Counted from the stretch's first letter, positions 26,815 to 36,582 are shown. The stretch is DNA of 64,000 bases from Pseudomonadota bacterium (GCA_021801025.1 JAJYYK010000004.1:1-64000); one strand, 5' to 3'. The notes: generated by a model from the sequence alone, not told the origin. Program-made: numbers and translations.

Positions 26815-27384
26815 TCAAGAACGAATACCCCATTGCCAACCCAGCACCCCCACCACACAAACAATATCTTCCCAGCTGAACACATAACGATCAAGGACCA
26901 TAGGCGCCAACATCTCTGCGGTGAAAGGTTGGATTTCGGATAACTGCTGAATACGTTGCGTAAATGATGCCTTTTCTTGTAAAAGCTTTTCGGCATAATG
27001 CAAAGTTAATCCAATACGCAAGGCGATACGCTGTAGATTAATACCCATGAATTTGAGCGGGGTCAATAACGTTAACATCCCGGACAACAATGCCTCTCGC
27101 GACAAACGGGCCATCAAGCTGGCTAACACGGCCAACATTAACATCCAGCGCCACACGGCCACACTCGCCCCCAACACGCCAGCGAAATGAAGCCCCGATA
27201 CACCCTGCCAAAGTGGCACATCCAAACTGCTCAATACCTGAGCCAGCCACATGATTCCAAGTAGCCACCGGCTGCGACGCAAATAGCGCAACCATTCATG
27301 CCAACCTGTGCGCAATAATATGACGGCAAAAAACAACGTGTCCCATCCAAGCTGGTGAGGATTCGCCTCAGTTAAATTCACCAT
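26815..27384 (-). CDS. EcfT/CbiQ-like integral membrane protein
   Basis: Predicted inner-membrane protein of 189 residues from ATG 27384. It has four or five hydrophobic helices (DTLFFAVILL; WLLGIMWLAQVL; VAVWRWMLMLAVLASLMARL). The segment GMLTLLTPLKFMGINLQRIA, followed by LRIGLTLHYAEKLLQEKAS, recalls the coupling-helix region of EcfT/CbiQ transporter subunits. No S component or ATPase is adjacent, so transport is only a guess. Reading is open upstream to GTG 27468, but that part contains the fimV terminator hairpin, so I prefer the ATG just after the U-run, although it lacks a ribosome site. Confidence 0.6.
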   Translation of the reverse strand: MVNLTEANPHQLGWDTLFFAVILLRTGWHEWLRYLRRSRWLLGIMWLAQVLSSLDVPLWQGVSGLHFAGVLGASVAVWRWMLMLAVLASLMARLSREALLSGMLTLLTPLKFMGINLQRIALRIGLTLHYAEKLLQEKASFTQRIQQLSEIQPFTAEMLAPMVLDRYVFSWEDIVCVVGVLGWQWGIRS

Positions 27385-27416
27385 AAAAAACAGCCACAGC
27401 AAAATAGCTGTGGCTG
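27385..27416 (-). terminator. Rho-independent terminator of fimV
   Basis: On the minus strand a perfect 10-bp stem CAGCCACAGC / GCTGTGGCTG (27391-27416, loop TATTTT) is followed directly by TTTTTT (27385-27390). It lies 66 bp beyond the fimV stop and ends exactly where the next ATG (27384) begins. Confidence 0.88.
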
Positions 27417-27481
27417 GATGACAGCTTGGTTGCCGTCTATCAGGACGTGTTAATAACGTTCTAAACACAGGTTAAATTTGT

Positions 27482-30301
27482 TCATTCACGCGCGCTTACG
27501 TCCAATTTTTTCAACATGGCCTCCGCGATACCACGTTGCTCCGAATTCCCTTCAGCAATCACTTCCTGAAGAATTTCGCGTGCATTATCCATATCACCCA
27601 TTTCTTGATACACTTGAACTAACTCCAGCTTTGTCTGGCTCTCTTGCTCTTCCTCGCTCAAATCAGGAACGATATTCGAATCCTCGCTCAAATCAGGAAC
27701 GATATTCGAATCCTCGCTCAGTTCAGGAACAACATTCAAAGAATGCGTCCCATGTTCAGCATCACCAGTTGGCGCAGGAGAGGGTTCTGATTCAAAATTT
27801 AAATCAATACCAGAAAAATCCAGCATTGGCAGCTGATCAAAAACGGGTTTCGCCCCCAAGTCAGCCATATCGTGGCTATCGCTGATCCCACCCAACTCAA
27901 ATTCCATGTCACCTTCATGCGAATCATCCGCTGACATCACGATCTCGTCCACCGCCGTCTGAACTGTGTCATGCGACGGTTCAACCACCAATAACTCATG
28001 CGCCGCGCTGCCCCCTTGTTGCGGCTCATCGCCCGTGTTGACCGGCGCCTCCCAGTTCATGCTGTACTCATCTTCACCCAGTACTTCATAGGGTAGCTGA
28101 TGCGAAGGTAGGCCTGCTTCCTCCTGGGCATCCTTCTGGGTATCTGCCGGTGTTGTGCTCTCTGTTTTATCCAGACTGAAATCGAAGTTTAGCGTATCCG
28201 AAAAATCCAGCTCTTGCACCAGATCCGTGTCGTCATTCACATTAAATTCAGATTGATCCGGTATCGACTGCGGTGTATCGACCGCCACGATGTCATCAAC
28301 AGGGGGATGATGCTCCGTAGCATTTTCAACTTGCACCGCTTCAACCGGTTCGGCTTCAAGCTGTATTTCATCAACCGGTTCGGAAACGTCTTCCGCAGGG
28401 CTAGCCAGCACATGATGCTCATCGTAATACATCGGGTTATGTGGATCAATGCCACGCCCCATTTCTGCTACCTGCTCCCACAGAGTAGATGGGACTTCGG
28501 ATAACATGCTATATAAATCCGTTGCCAAAGTCTCAAAATCAGGGACCGCATGCCGCCTCGCATAAATTTCCAGCAATTTGACCTTAATTTCATAACGTTC
28601 TGGATATTTCAGCATGGCTTCTTTTAAAATTTCCTCTGCCTGCCCATCTCGACCATAGGCCATATAGACCTCTGCCTCAGCAACAGGATCGACATCATGC
28701 GTATCTAATATCCCCAATCCAGCCTGACTAAAATTAGTCGAAAAGGTATTGGATTTTGTGTTAACAGACTCCCCCCTTTGCGTATCGTAGGTGGTTTTAG
28801 GGTTCGTGTTAGCGCCAGCATACATGCTGTCCTCGAACCCACCTAAACCCAAGCGTCGTTTGTGCCTGCGCACCACCAAACCCAATAAGCCGAGGAGCGC
28901 CATGCCACCAATAGCCTCCACGGCAATGATGGGATTAAGGGCTGCATACCATTTTTGAACACTGGGCACAGGTGCAGGTACAGGTACAGGTGCAGGATGT
29001 GACGGTGTCGGTGTAATCAGTGGTTTTTCTGATACTTTGGGCGTCACATTTTTGACGGCTTGAATCGTTGGTTTACTCTTCACCTCAGCTGGGGGTGGTT
29101 GCATACGGGCCAGTTGCTGACTTTTTAATGCCAACAATTGTTTTAGATCATTGACACTTTTCTCCAGCATAGCCGTTCTTGTTTTTTCTTCTTCCAATGC
29201 TTTCTTGCTGGATGCCGTATCGTCCTGATTCATCCGTTTTTGCTCGGCAGGCGTTGGTTGTGTGTTAGCCGCGCCAGGTTGCATTGCCTTCAACAAACCG
29301 GAATGAGACAATTTAAGCACATCCGTACCGGCAGTCGGTGGAGGGGTTTTCTGTTGCACCGCAGCAGTCACATTGCCACTGATTTCATTTGCACTTGATT
29401 TTTTAACCGTCGAATGCTCAACTTCGCCCGCCAATTTTTGACGATAGTTATGCCAATCTTCGGTTTGCAAGCGAATTTCTCGTGCTGCAGAGGCTTCACT
29501 TATCGCTGTGAGCGTATCTTTACCAGGTATACGCAATACCTGCCCTACTTTCATGCGATTCATATTGCCATCAAAAGCTTGGGTATTCTCACGATACAAG
29601 CCGACCAACATTTGGTCCAGATGCACCCCTGACGGTTGATTCTGGATGGCAATAGAACTTAAAGTCTCGCCACGCCGAATCTTGACCATTTTCACCGTTT
29701 CGGCAATGGTATTCGGAACAGATTGCGTTGACGGCACATTGGCATTGGCATTCATTACCTGCCGTGGCGCAGAATGACTTTCCGGTTTGGGAATAGCATT
29801 GACCGTGATGGTTTGAGTATTGGGGCTCACTGGCTGTTGCGCAGCAACAGATGCGGTGCTGACCGATGCAGGTGCCACAACCAGACTCGTTGGTGATGGC
29901 ATGTCCACTGGATCCAACAATAAAGTGTATTCACGCAACAGTTGCCCATTCCGCCAATCTAACTCAATAATCATATCGAGAAAGGGATCCGTAACCGGTT
30001 TTTCACTGCTGAGATGCACAAACATCGAACCATCAGATTTTGAATGAATACTAAAATGAACGGATTCGAGTGCGGAAGTCATTTCCAGATTAGCTTTATT
30101 AAATGCGTCGGCTGATCCCATACGGGCATGCAGTGACTTCAATTCAGCGCTGTCAGGCACGATCAGCTCAACATCGGCACTTAAAGGTTGTCCAAGTTTA
30201 GAATTCACCCATATCTTGCCCAATCCCGCCCCAAAAGCCGATGTGTAACACATCAACCATAAGGCGGCAGATACGCCTGAAACGATTTTCTTTACTTGCA
30301 T
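27482..30301 (-). CDS. fimV: FimV: polar peptidoglycan-binding pilus/secretion assembly protein
   Basis: Inner-membrane organiser that in Pseudomonas and Neisseria relatives localises type IV pilus/type II secretion parts at the pole. 939 residues from ATG 30301. Layout: signal peptide (1-25); FimV N-terminal domain (AGLGKIWVNSKLGQPLSADV, about 26-135); LysM peptidoglycan-binding domain (IRRGETLSSIAIQ, about 205-255); coiled coil (about 345-395); Pro-rich stretch; one membrane helix (GGMALLGLLGLVV, about 455-475); long acidic cytoplasmic region; C-terminal TPR-like FimV domain (KLELVQVYQEMGDMDNAREI, about 890-935). A 10-residue tandem repeat lies near residues 854-883. Part of the leu-asd-fimV-truA cluster. 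Confidence 0.94.
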   Translation of the reverse strand: MQVKKIVSGVSAALWLMCYTSAFGAGLGKIWVNSKLGQPLSADVELIVPDSAELKSLHARMGSADAFNKANLEMTSALESVHFSIHSKSDGSMFVHLSSEKPVTDPFLDMIIELDWRNGQLLREYTLLLDPVDMPSPTSLVVAPASVSTASVAAQQPVSPNTQTITVNAIPKPESHSAPRQVMNANANVPSTQSVPNTIAETVKMVKIRRGETLSSIAIQNQPSGVHLDQMLVGLYRENTQAFDGNMNRMKVGQVLRIPGKDTLTAISEASAAREIRLQTEDWHNYRQKLAGEVEHSTVKKSSANEISGNVTAAVQQKTPPPTAGTDVLKLSHSGLLKAMQPGAANTQPTPAEQKRMNQDDTASSKKALEEEKTRTAMLEKSVNDLKQLLALKSQQLARMQPPPAEVKSKPTIQAVKNVTPKVSEKPLITPTPSHPAPVPVPAPVPSVQKWYAALNPIIAVEAIGGMALLGLLGLVVRRHKRRLGLGGFEDSMYAGANTNPKTTYDTQRGESVNTKSNTFSTNFSQAGLGILDTHDVDPVAEAEVYMAYGRDGQAEEILKEAMLKYPERYEIKVKLLEIYARRHAVPDFETLATDLYSMLSEVPSTLWEQVAEMGRGIDPHNPMYYDEHHVLASPAEDVSEPVDEIQLEAEPVEAVQVENATEHHPPVDDIVAVDTPQSIPDQSEFNVNDDTDLVQELDFSDTLNFDFSLDKTESTTPADTQKDAQEEAGLPSHQLPYEVLGEDEYSMNWEAPVNTGDEPQQGGSAAHELLVVEPSHDTVQTAVDEIVMSADDSHEGDMEFELGGISDSHDMADLGAKPVFDQLPMLDFSGIDLNFESEPSPAPTGDAEHGTHSLNVVPELSEDSNIVPDLSEDSNIVPDLSEEEQESQTKLELVQVYQEMGDMDNAREILQEVIAEGNSEQRGIAEAMLKKLDVSARE
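27651..27740 (-). repeat. 30-bp tandem repeat inside fimV
   Basis: Two identical 30-bp units (27651-27680 and 27681-27710) and a third diverged one (27711-27740). They encode SNIVPDLSED-type decapeptides in the acidic cytoplasmic part of FimV. The unit is a multiple of three, so copy number can change without frameshift. Confidence 0.92.
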
Positions 30302-30378
30302 TGTCACAACCCCTTTAATTTCGATTTTTTTCTCGCATCAAATATAGACGAGAATCCACCTCATTACTTCCAGTATTT

Positions 30379-31749
30379 TCAAATCTGCTCAGGATAGATT
30401 TTTTGTTTCTGCCCAATTTGTTTACGATGGTGGATCATCGATTTAAGCCAAACCAATAGCAGCACAACTGCACCACCTGCAAACACATCGCTTAAATTAA
30501 TTTTTTTATACCACTTTGTCATGGATTGCGACCGTGAAACGGAAACCGCATCAGGAGAGGATTTCACGGTTGCTACAAGACTCGCTGGTTTATTTTCATT
30601 CATCGCCTGTTTTTTTAACGCCAGTAATTTTTGAATATTCCGGGAATTTTCTTCCAGCAACGCCTTGCGTATTTTTTCTTCTTTCAAAGCCTTTTTCCGG
30701 GCAGCCATGTCATCTCTGGTCATCCGTTTCTTTTCTATGGCGGTGGCTTGCGGCTGGATTAAGGTTTTTCCCCGATGCGCAGATACCGGCAACACCTCAT
30801 GCGATAATTTGAGTTCATCCAAACTTTGACCTGGCGAAACAATTTTTGCCGGCATCATCGCCTCAACATGCCCACGAACTTCGTTGGAAGATGCTCGTCG
30901 TACAGTCGAATGTTTTGCCTCAACGGCCAATTTTTGCCGATACCTGTCCCAAGCTTCTGCCTGAATCTGCACTTCGTGCTCAGCCACATGTTCATTGATC
31001 GCTGCCAGTTCATTCCGATCAGGCATGCGTAAAGTTCGACCTGCTTGCATCCGGCTCATATTACCATCAAATGCCTGTGCATTCTTCTGATACAAAGCCA
31101 ACAACATCTGATCCAGGTGAATACCATGCGGTAAATATTGAACAGCAATGGCACTTAAAGTCATGCCCTTCTGAATACAAATGGTATGAGCTGTGAATGC
31201 ATTCGTCTCCAGCGCCGATTCCTGTATCAAAGGAATTTGGCTCTGCGGTATTGTATTCGTACCCGGCGTCTGCTGTGCCGGCAATAGCGCTTTACCGGCA
31301 ATGGTTCCAGTGACGACCGGGTTCGACGCTTGCTGAATTCGCTGATTCAATCCGGCAGGATTCAACGACAAGCGATATTCTTGCAAAGTCATGCCCGTAT
31401 CCCAATCCAGTTCAATCAGCATATCGAGAACAGGTGTTGTGATCGGTTGATCCGAGCTCAAATGCACCACCATTGAACCATCCGCTTTCGAATGCAACTG
31501 AAAACGAACTGTTTTAAGTATGGGGGACAAGTTCAAATGGGCACGATGAAATGCCTCACTCCCCCCCATTCTGGCATGCAGGTGTTTCAGCTCCGCGGCA
31601 TTGGGTACTATCAGATCAATGTCTGCACTCAAAGGTTGGTTAAGTCCGGAATTAAGCTGAACTTTACCCAGCTCGGCACCCAACACCGCCCCATTAAGCA
31701 TTAACCCCATCGCAGCTGATACGGCGATTACAATTTTCTTTGTTTTCAT
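30379..31749 (-). CDS. Short FimV paralogue lacking the cytoplasmic domain
   Basis: 456 residues from ATG 31749 (AGGTTGAG upstream). Signal peptide (KTKKIVIAVSAAMGLMLNGA); FimV N-terminal domain (AELGKVQLNSGLNQPLSADI) closely similar to the neighbouring fimV; LysM region (QKGMTLSAIAVQYLPHGIHL, about 191-246); coiled-coil stretch rich in Lys/Glu (about 345-385); membrane helix (AGGAVVLLLVWL, about 420-441). It stops about 20 residues later, so the acidic tail and TPR-like C-terminal domain are absent. Similarity to fimV runs along the whole shared length, so this is a tandem duplicate. It looks intact and not decayed. The long upstream reading to 32019 is non-coding repeat. Function unknown; possibly a partner of FimV in the periplasm. 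Confidence 0.85.
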   Translation of the reverse strand: MKTKKIVIAVSAAMGLMLNGAVLGAELGKVQLNSGLNQPLSADIDLIVPNAAELKHLHARMGGSEAFHRAHLNLSPILKTVRFQLHSKADGSMVVHLSSDQPITTPVLDMLIELDWDTGMTLQEYRLSLNPAGLNQRIQQASNPVVTGTIAGKALLPAQQTPGTNTIPQSQIPLIQESALETNAFTAHTICIQKGMTLSAIAVQYLPHGIHLDQMLLALYQKNAQAFDGNMSRMQAGRTLRMPDRNELAAINEHVAEHEVQIQAEAWDRYRQKLAVEAKHSTVRRASSNEVRGHVEAMMPAKIVSPGQSLDELKLSHEVLPVSAHRGKTLIQPQATAIEKKRMTRDDMAARKKALKEEKIRKALLEENSRNIQKLLALKKQAMNENKPASLVATVKSSPDAVSVSRSQSMTKWYKKINLSDVFAGGAVVLLLVWLKSMIHHRKQIGQKQKIYPEQI

Positions 31750-32110
31750 TGTCTCAACCTTTATATTTGTCAGGAACGAAGTTAAAGATGTCCCCATTTG
31801 CACCGGCTTCTCTGAAAATCGGCTCACAACAATATTCGATACCTGATCATTCATTAGGCGGCACTTCGCACCTAACGGACATGGCGACGTACCGCCCAAA
31901 ATGAAGAAACAGCACTTCGCCATGCCCGTTTCCCCCCACCCCCTGCGCGCTCCCCTCAGGGGGAGAGCGCCAAAGTCCCGCTTTGCAAGTTTCACGCTTA
32001 TACGCGTATCAACAGTCAATTTCCGATCATCATCCCGCGCCCTGACGGGTGATTTGGTTTAATCAAAACCTTATATAAAATCAATACCATTCCCACCGCA
32101 TCCAATGGCT
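31750..32110. other. 361-bp gap between the short fimV paralogue and asd
   Basis: No gene seen. It contains a GC-rich C-run/G-run sequence with a strong hairpin (31947-31970) of the kind dispersed in proteobacterial intergenic DNA. The reading frame open through it on the minus strand (to 32019) gives a low-complexity translation (LPLRGARRGWGE) typical of such repeats and not of a protein. Confidence 0.6.
31947..31970. repeat. GC-rich intergenic hairpin repeat
   Basis: GCGCTCCCC pairs with GGGGGAGAGCGC with a one- or two-base bulge and a short loop, next to a CCCCCCACCCCCTG tract (31932-31944). It resembles dispersed palindromic intergenic repeats. Only one copy is in the window, so repeat status is inferred. 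Confidence 0.45.
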
Positions 32111-33223
32111 TTAACGTTCCAGGATAATGCGCAACATACGCCGCAAGGGTTCCGCTGCCCCCCATAACAACTGGTCACCCACAGTAAATGCTGACAAAAA
32201 TTGACCGCCCATAGACAATTTTCGCAAACGCCCAACAGGCACAGCCAGTGTGCCGGTTACCGCTGTAGGCGTCAATTGCCGCATACTGATTTCGCGTTCA
32301 TTGGGCACCAGCTTCACCCAATCATTGTGCCCGGCAATCATCTGCCCGATTTCATCTATCGGTAAATCCTGCTTGAGTTTAATGGTCAAAGCTTGACTGT
32401 GGCACCGCATAGCACCAACACGCACGCATAAACCATCAATCGGAATTTGTCCTGGCGCATAACCTAAAATCTTGTTGGTTTCAGCGCTGGCTTTCCATTC
32501 TTCCTTACTCTGCCCATTACCCAAATCTTTATCAATCCATGGAATCAGACTGCCTGCCAAAGGCACGCCAAACTGCTGTGCCGGGAAATGCGCATCGCGC
32601 ATAATCATCGCTACGCCCCGATCAATATCCAGTATGCTGGCAGCAGGATTATCCAGTTGCGCGGCTACTCCCTGATGAATGTGGCCCATCTGATTTAATA
32701 ATTCGCGCATATTTTGCGCGCCAGCCCCTGAAGCCGCCTGATAGGTCATGGCTGTCACCCATTCCACTTTATCCGCTTGAAACAGACCACCCAGAGCCAT
32801 CAACATCAAGGAAACGGTGCAGTTTCCACCAATAAAATCCGTTTTGCCCTGTGCCAGTGCTTCATCAATCACATGCGAATTGACTGGATCAAGCACGATG
32901 ACGCTTTCAGGCGCCATCCGTAATGTTGAAGCGGCGTCAATCCAATAACCCTTCCACCCTGCCGCCCGCAAGGGGCCGTATATTTTTTCAGTGTAATCAC
33001 CACCTTGCGCGGACAAAATCACATCCATGTTTTTAAGGGCCGTCAGATCAAAGGCATCCTGCAACATGGGCACGGGTTTCCCTACATCCGGTGCCAAACT
33101 GCCCACCTGCGAAGTAGAAAAAAATACCGGATTGCAACCATCAAAATCGCGTTCCTCACGCATACGCTGCAACAGCACTGAACCCACCATGCCACGCCAG
33201 CCCACCACGCCCACTTGCATCAT
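32111..33223 (-). CDS. asd: Aspartate-semialdehyde dehydrogenase
   Basis: NADPH-dependent reduction of aspartyl phosphate to aspartate semialdehyde, feeding lysine/diaminopimelate, threonine and methionine synthesis. 370 residues from ATG 33223. N terminus [20 protein letters not shown] (NADP-binding); active-site Cys in [15 protein letters not shown] near residue 133; substrate Arg/His region near [16 protein letters not shown]. This is the gammaproteobacterial-type long Asd. A TTG four codons upstream is also open. Sits 35 bp after leuB in the same direction. Confidence 0.96.
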   Translation of the reverse strand: MMQVGVVGWRGMVGSVLLQRMREERDFDGCNPVFFSTSQVGSLAPDVGKPVPMLQDAFDLTALKNMDVILSAQGGDYTEKIYGPLRAAGWKGYWIDAASTLRMAPESVIVLDPVNSHVIDEALAQGKTDFIGGNCTVSLMLMALGGLFQADKVEWVTAMTYQAASGAGAQNMRELLNQMGHIHQGVAAQLDNPAASILDIDRGVAMIMRDAHFPAQQFGVPLAGSLIPWIDKDLGNGQSKEEWKASAETNKILGYAPGQIPIDGLCVRVGAMRCHSQALTIKLKQDLPIDEIGQMIAGHNDWVKLVPNEREISMRQLTPTAVTGTLAVPVGRLRKLSMGGQFLSAFTVGDQLLWGAAEPLRRMLRIILER

Positions 33224-33258
33224 CAAATGATCCAATCCTGTTTATTCGTCATATCTAT

Positions 33259-34323
33259 TTACAACGCAGCAACCACTGCATCGCCCATTGCCGCACACCC
33301 TACGCGCTGATGTCCCGGCGTATGGATATCCTGAGTCCGTAAACCTTGCGTGATCACTGTGCTAACTGCCCGTTCAATACGGTCTGCCGCTTCATCCTGC
33401 CCAAAGGTATAGCGCATCATCATCGCTGCCGACAAGATGGTTGCCAAAGGATTCGCACTGTCTTGCCCGGCAATATCCGGCGCTGAGCCATGGATAGGCT
33501 CATACATCCCTTTACTCGCCGCATCCAGTGAGGCAGAGCCCAACATGCCAATAGAACCGGTTAACATCGAGGCTTCATCCGACAAAATGTCACCAAAGAT
33601 ATTGCCTGTCAAGATCACATCAAATTGCTTTGGATGACGCACCAACTGCATTGCGGCATTATCGACATACATGTGCGACAACGCCACGTCGGGGTAGTCG
33701 CGCGCAGTTTCGATGACCACTTCGCGCCACAATTCGCTGGTTTCCAGCACATTGGCTTTTTCCACCGAACACAGTTTTTTACTGCGTTTCATGGCAATTT
33801 GGAAACCGATGTGAGCGACACGCCGCACTTCAGACTCCGCATAGCGCATGGTGTTATAACCTTCGCGTTCGCCATCGGCATTGATATGAATACCGCGAGG
33901 TTGGCCGAAATACAAATCGCCAGTCAATTCACGCACGATCATCAAATCCAGACCCGTCACCACTTCCGGGCGCAAAGTTGAGGCACCGGCCAATTCCGGA
34001 TAGACCCGCACTGGGCGCAAATTAGCAAATAAATTCAATTCCTTACGAATTCGTAACAAACCCTGTTCTGGACGTAGCGGTCGTTCCAGGGCGTCATAAC
34101 GCGGGCCGCCTACCGCACCCAGCAACACCGCATCGGCTGCCCGCGCCAACGCCAACGTGTTTTCTGGCAAAGGATCACCCACTTCATCGTAACCCGCACC
34201 CCCTATCGCTGCATAATCCATTTCTATTGGCAAACCATCCAGCGCCAAAATCCGTAATACCTTCACCGCCTGCTCAACCACTTCAGGGCCAATGCCATCG
34301 CCCGGCAACACTGCAATCTTCAT
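33259..34323 (-). CDS. leuB: 3-isopropylmalate dehydrogenase
   Basis: Oxidative decarboxylation of 3-isopropylmalate in leucine synthesis. 354 residues from ATG 34323 (GGAG about 9 nt upstream). [54 protein letters not shown]; conserved Lys and Asp in [18 protein letters not shown] and [22 protein letters not shown]-binding [17 protein letters not shown]. Follows leuD by 19 bp. Confidence 0.97.
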   Translation of the reverse strand: MKIAVLPGDGIGPEVVEQAVKVLRILALDGLPIEMDYAAIGGAGYDEVGDPLPENTLALARAADAVLLGAVGGPRYDALERPLRPEQGLLRIRKELNLFANLRPVRVYPELAGASTLRPEVVTGLDLMIVRELTGDLYFGQPRGIHINADGEREGYNTMRYAESEVRRVAHIGFQIAMKRSKKLCSVEKANVLETSELWREVVIETARDYPDVALSHMYVDNAAMQLVRHPKQFDVILTGNIFGDILSDEASMLTGSIGMLGSASLDAASKGMYEPIHGSAPDIAGQDSANPLATILSAAMMMRYTFGQDEAADRIERAVSTVITQGLRTQDIHTPGHQRVGCAAMGDAVVAAL

Positions 34324-34342
34324 CAACAGTTACTCCATCTGA

Positions 34343-34981
34343 TCAACTAAACAACCAAGGTGCATCAATTTTTCTTTGTGCTTCATAAGCACGAATCTCT
34401 CCAAGGTGCTGCAAGGTCAAGCCAATATCATCCCAACCATTTAACAAGCACAACTTGCGGTGCGCATCCACATCAAAGGTTAAAATTTCACCGGCAGGCG
34501 TCACAATTTCCTGTTTCATCAAATCCACACGCAGCTGATAACCCGGGTGAACGGACGTTTCCTGGAACAAGCGCTCAATTTGCCCGGCGGGCAGCACGAT
34601 AGGTAGCAAGCCATTTTTGAAGCAATTATTATAAAAAATATCGGCAAAACTGGGCGCAATCAACACCCTTAAACCATAATCGGCAATCGCCCATGGGGCA
34701 TGTTCCCGACTCGATCCACAACCAAAATTTTCCCGTGTCAACAAAACCTGCGCGCCTTGATAACGGGACTGGTTCAGCACAAAATCAGGATTTAAAGGAC
34801 GTTGACTACAATCCTGACCGGGCTCTCCCTGATCCAGATAGCGCCACGCATCGAATAAATTCACACCAAAACCACTACGCAAAATAGATTTCAAAAACTG
34901 TTTGGGGATAATGGCATCCGTGTCCACATTGGCACGATCCAAAGGCACCACCAAACCAGTTAACTCTGTCAATGCGCGCAT
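34343..34981 (-). CDS. leuD: Isopropylmalate isomerase small subunit
   Basis: Swivelling-domain subunit that completes LeuC. 212 residues from ATG 34981, preceded by a GGG about 7 nt upstream; ATG 34993 is the less likely alternative. [20 protein letters not shown] and [12 protein letters not shown] at the N terminus; [19 protein letters not shown] and [18 protein letters not shown] in the core. The start overlaps the end of the small ORF at 34969-35100 by 13 bp in another frame, which suggests coupled translation. Confidence 0.97.
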   Translation of the reverse strand: MRALTELTGLVVPLDRANVDTDAIIPKQFLKSILRSGFGVNLFDAWRYLDQGEPGQDCSQRPLNPDFVLNQSRYQGAQVLLTRENFGCGSSREHAPWAIADYGLRVLIAPSFADIFYNNCFKNGLLPIVLPAGQIERLFQETSVHPGYQLRVDLMKQEIVTPAGEILTFDVDAHRKLCLLNGWDDIGLTLQHLGEIRAYEAQRKIDAPWLFS

Positions 34982-35100
34982 GAGTAAGCCCATCCCTGTA
35001 TGACTGGTTCTGCTGCCCGAACAGCCTTGTCCGCGCCTATTCCTGCATCGCGCACCATCCGGTTAATGATCATCAGCGCTATCCACTCCAAGGTCTTCAT
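34969..35100 (-). CDS. 43-residue small ORF between leuC and leuD
   Basis: ATG 35100 is preceded by AGGGG about 9 nt away, a better ribosome site than leuD has. The product starts [20 protein letters not shown] and continues with an Ala-rich helix ([16 protein letters not shown]), so one amphipathic or hydrophobic helix followed by a charged one. It begins 12 bp after the leuC stop, fills the leuC-leuD gap and overlaps the leuD start. It could be a real small protein or a coupling ORF that delivers ribosomes to leuD. I do not recognise a family. It does not look like an entericidin lipoprotein, since it has no lipobox. Confidence 0.6.
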   Translation of the reverse strand: MKTLEWIALMIINRMVRDAGIGADKAVRAAEPVIQGWAYSCAH

Positions 35101-35112
35101 CTTTTGCCACCC

Positions 35113-36516
35113 CTAAAAATCACGTACATCCACAAAATGCCCTGCTAACGCAGCAGCAGCGGCCATGGCTGGACTCACCAAATGCGTTCGCCCACCTGCA
35201 CCTTGCCGCCCTTCAAAGTTACGGTTGGACGTGGCTGCGCACCGTTCGCCAGGCTCCAAACGATCGGCATTCATCGCCAAACACATCGAGCAACCCGGTT
35301 CGCGCCACTCAAAACCTGCCGCCAAAAATAACTTATCCAGCCCCTCCGCTTCAGCCTGCCGTTTAATCAAACCCGAACCCGGCACCACCATGGCCAATTT
35401 AACGGAAGCCGCCTTATGCCGTCCTTTCAGTACGGCTGCAGCCGCACGCAGATCCTCGATTCGAGAATTGGTACATGAACCAATGAACACTTTATCCACA
35501 GCAATCGCCGTGATTGGTGTACGGGCAGCCAACCCCATATAATTTAAGGCGCGCTGCCCATCCGATCGCTTCACTGCATCGAGCATGTCACCCGGGTCAG
35601 GCACTGCCCCGGTTATCCCCACCACCATTTCTGGCGAAGTACCCCATGTCACTTGAGGAACAATGTCACTCCCATTCACCGTTACTTCACAATCAAATTG
35701 CGCATCTTCATCTGAAACCAAAGTTCGCCACCACGCTTCTGCCTTTTCCCACACAGGCCCGGTCGGTGCTGCAGGACGGCCCCGCACATAATCCAGGGTA
35801 GCTTGATCCACGGCAACCATACCCGCGCGCGCGCCTGCTTCAATGGCCATATTGCAGAGCGTCATACGCCCTTCCAGGGACAATGCGCTAACCGCTGGCC
35901 CCGCAAATTCAATCGCATAGCCAGTCCCGCCTGCGGTACCCACCTGACCAATAATGGCCAACGCCAAATCCTTGGCCGTTACGCCGACGCCCAACTGGCC
36001 TGTCACCCACACGCGCATACTGCGCGACTTTCGCGCCACCAAACATTGGGTGGCCAAAACATGCTCGACCTCCGAGGTGCCTATGCCAAATGCCAGAGCA
36101 CCAAATGCGCCATGCGTGCTGGTGTGAGAATCACCGCATACCACTGTCATACCCGGCAAAGTCAAGCCCTGCTCCGGACCGATCACATGAACGATGCCCT
36201 GACGCACATCATTCATCCCATATTCCACAATTCCAAATTCTGCGCAATTACGGCCCAGCGTCTCCACCTGAAGCCGTGATACCACATCGGTAATACCTTG
36301 CTCACGGTTAAGCGTGGGTACATTGTGATCCGGCACTGCGATCGCACTGGTTGCACGCCACACTTTGCGCCCCGCCAGACGCAAGCCTTCAAATGCTTGC
36401 GGGCTGGTCACCTCATGCACCAAATGACGATCGATATACAGCAATGCAGAACCATCCGGTTCACTGTGTACCAGATGCGATTGCCAAAGTTTATCGTATA
36501 ACGTTTGTCCGCTCAT
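35113..36516 (-). CDS. leuC: Isopropylmalate isomerase large subunit
   Basis: [4Fe-4S] aconitase-family dehydratase of leucine synthesis. 467 residues from ATG 36516 (an open TTG at 36537 would add seven). [39 protein letters not shown]; cluster Cys in [16 protein letters not shown] and [34 protein letters not shown] at the C terminus. First gene of the leuC-leuD-leuB-asd unit, with a TATAAT-containing promoter candidate about 36 bp upstream. Confidence 0.97.
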   Translation of the reverse strand: MSGQTLYDKLWQSHLVHSEPDGSALLYIDRHLVHEVTSPQAFEGLRLAGRKVWRATSAIAVPDHNVPTLNREQGITDVVSRLQVETLGRNCAEFGIVEYGMNDVRQGIVHVIGPEQGLTLPGMTVVCGDSHTSTHGAFGALAFGIGTSEVEHVLATQCLVARKSRSMRVWVTGQLGVGVTAKDLALAIIGQVGTAGGTGYAIEFAGPAVSALSLEGRMTLCNMAIEAGARAGMVAVDQATLDYVRGRPAAPTGPVWEKAEAWWRTLVSDEDAQFDCEVTVNGSDIVPQVTWGTSPEMVVGITGAVPDPGDMLDAVKRSDGQRALNYMGLAARTPITAIAVDKVFIGSCTNSRIEDLRAAAAVLKGRHKAASVKLAMVVPGSGLIKRQAEAEGLDKLFLAAGFEWREPGCSMCLAMNADRLEPGERCAATSNRNFEGRQGAGGRTHLVSPAMAAAAALAGHFVDVRDF

Positions 36517-36551
36517 CAATTCTCTTATCCTATCCAACCATTTAGCTAATA

Positions 36552-36582
36552 ATTATACACAAATTTCTCATGTTTCGGCCAA
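36552..36582 (-). promoter_or_regulatory. Candidate sigma-70 promoter for leuCDB
   Basis: On the minus strand TATAAT (36552-36557) with TTGGCC (36577-36582) 19 nt upstream. The -10 is perfect, but the -35 is partial and the spacer is long. Located 36 bp before the leuC start. No leucine-rich leader peptide was seen. Confidence 0.5.

Noticed and set aside
31750-32019. N-terminal extension of the short fimV paralogue by 90 codons
   Set aside because: It is read through a GC-rich intergenic repeat, has no ribosome site, and would bury the clear signal peptide that starts at 31749.
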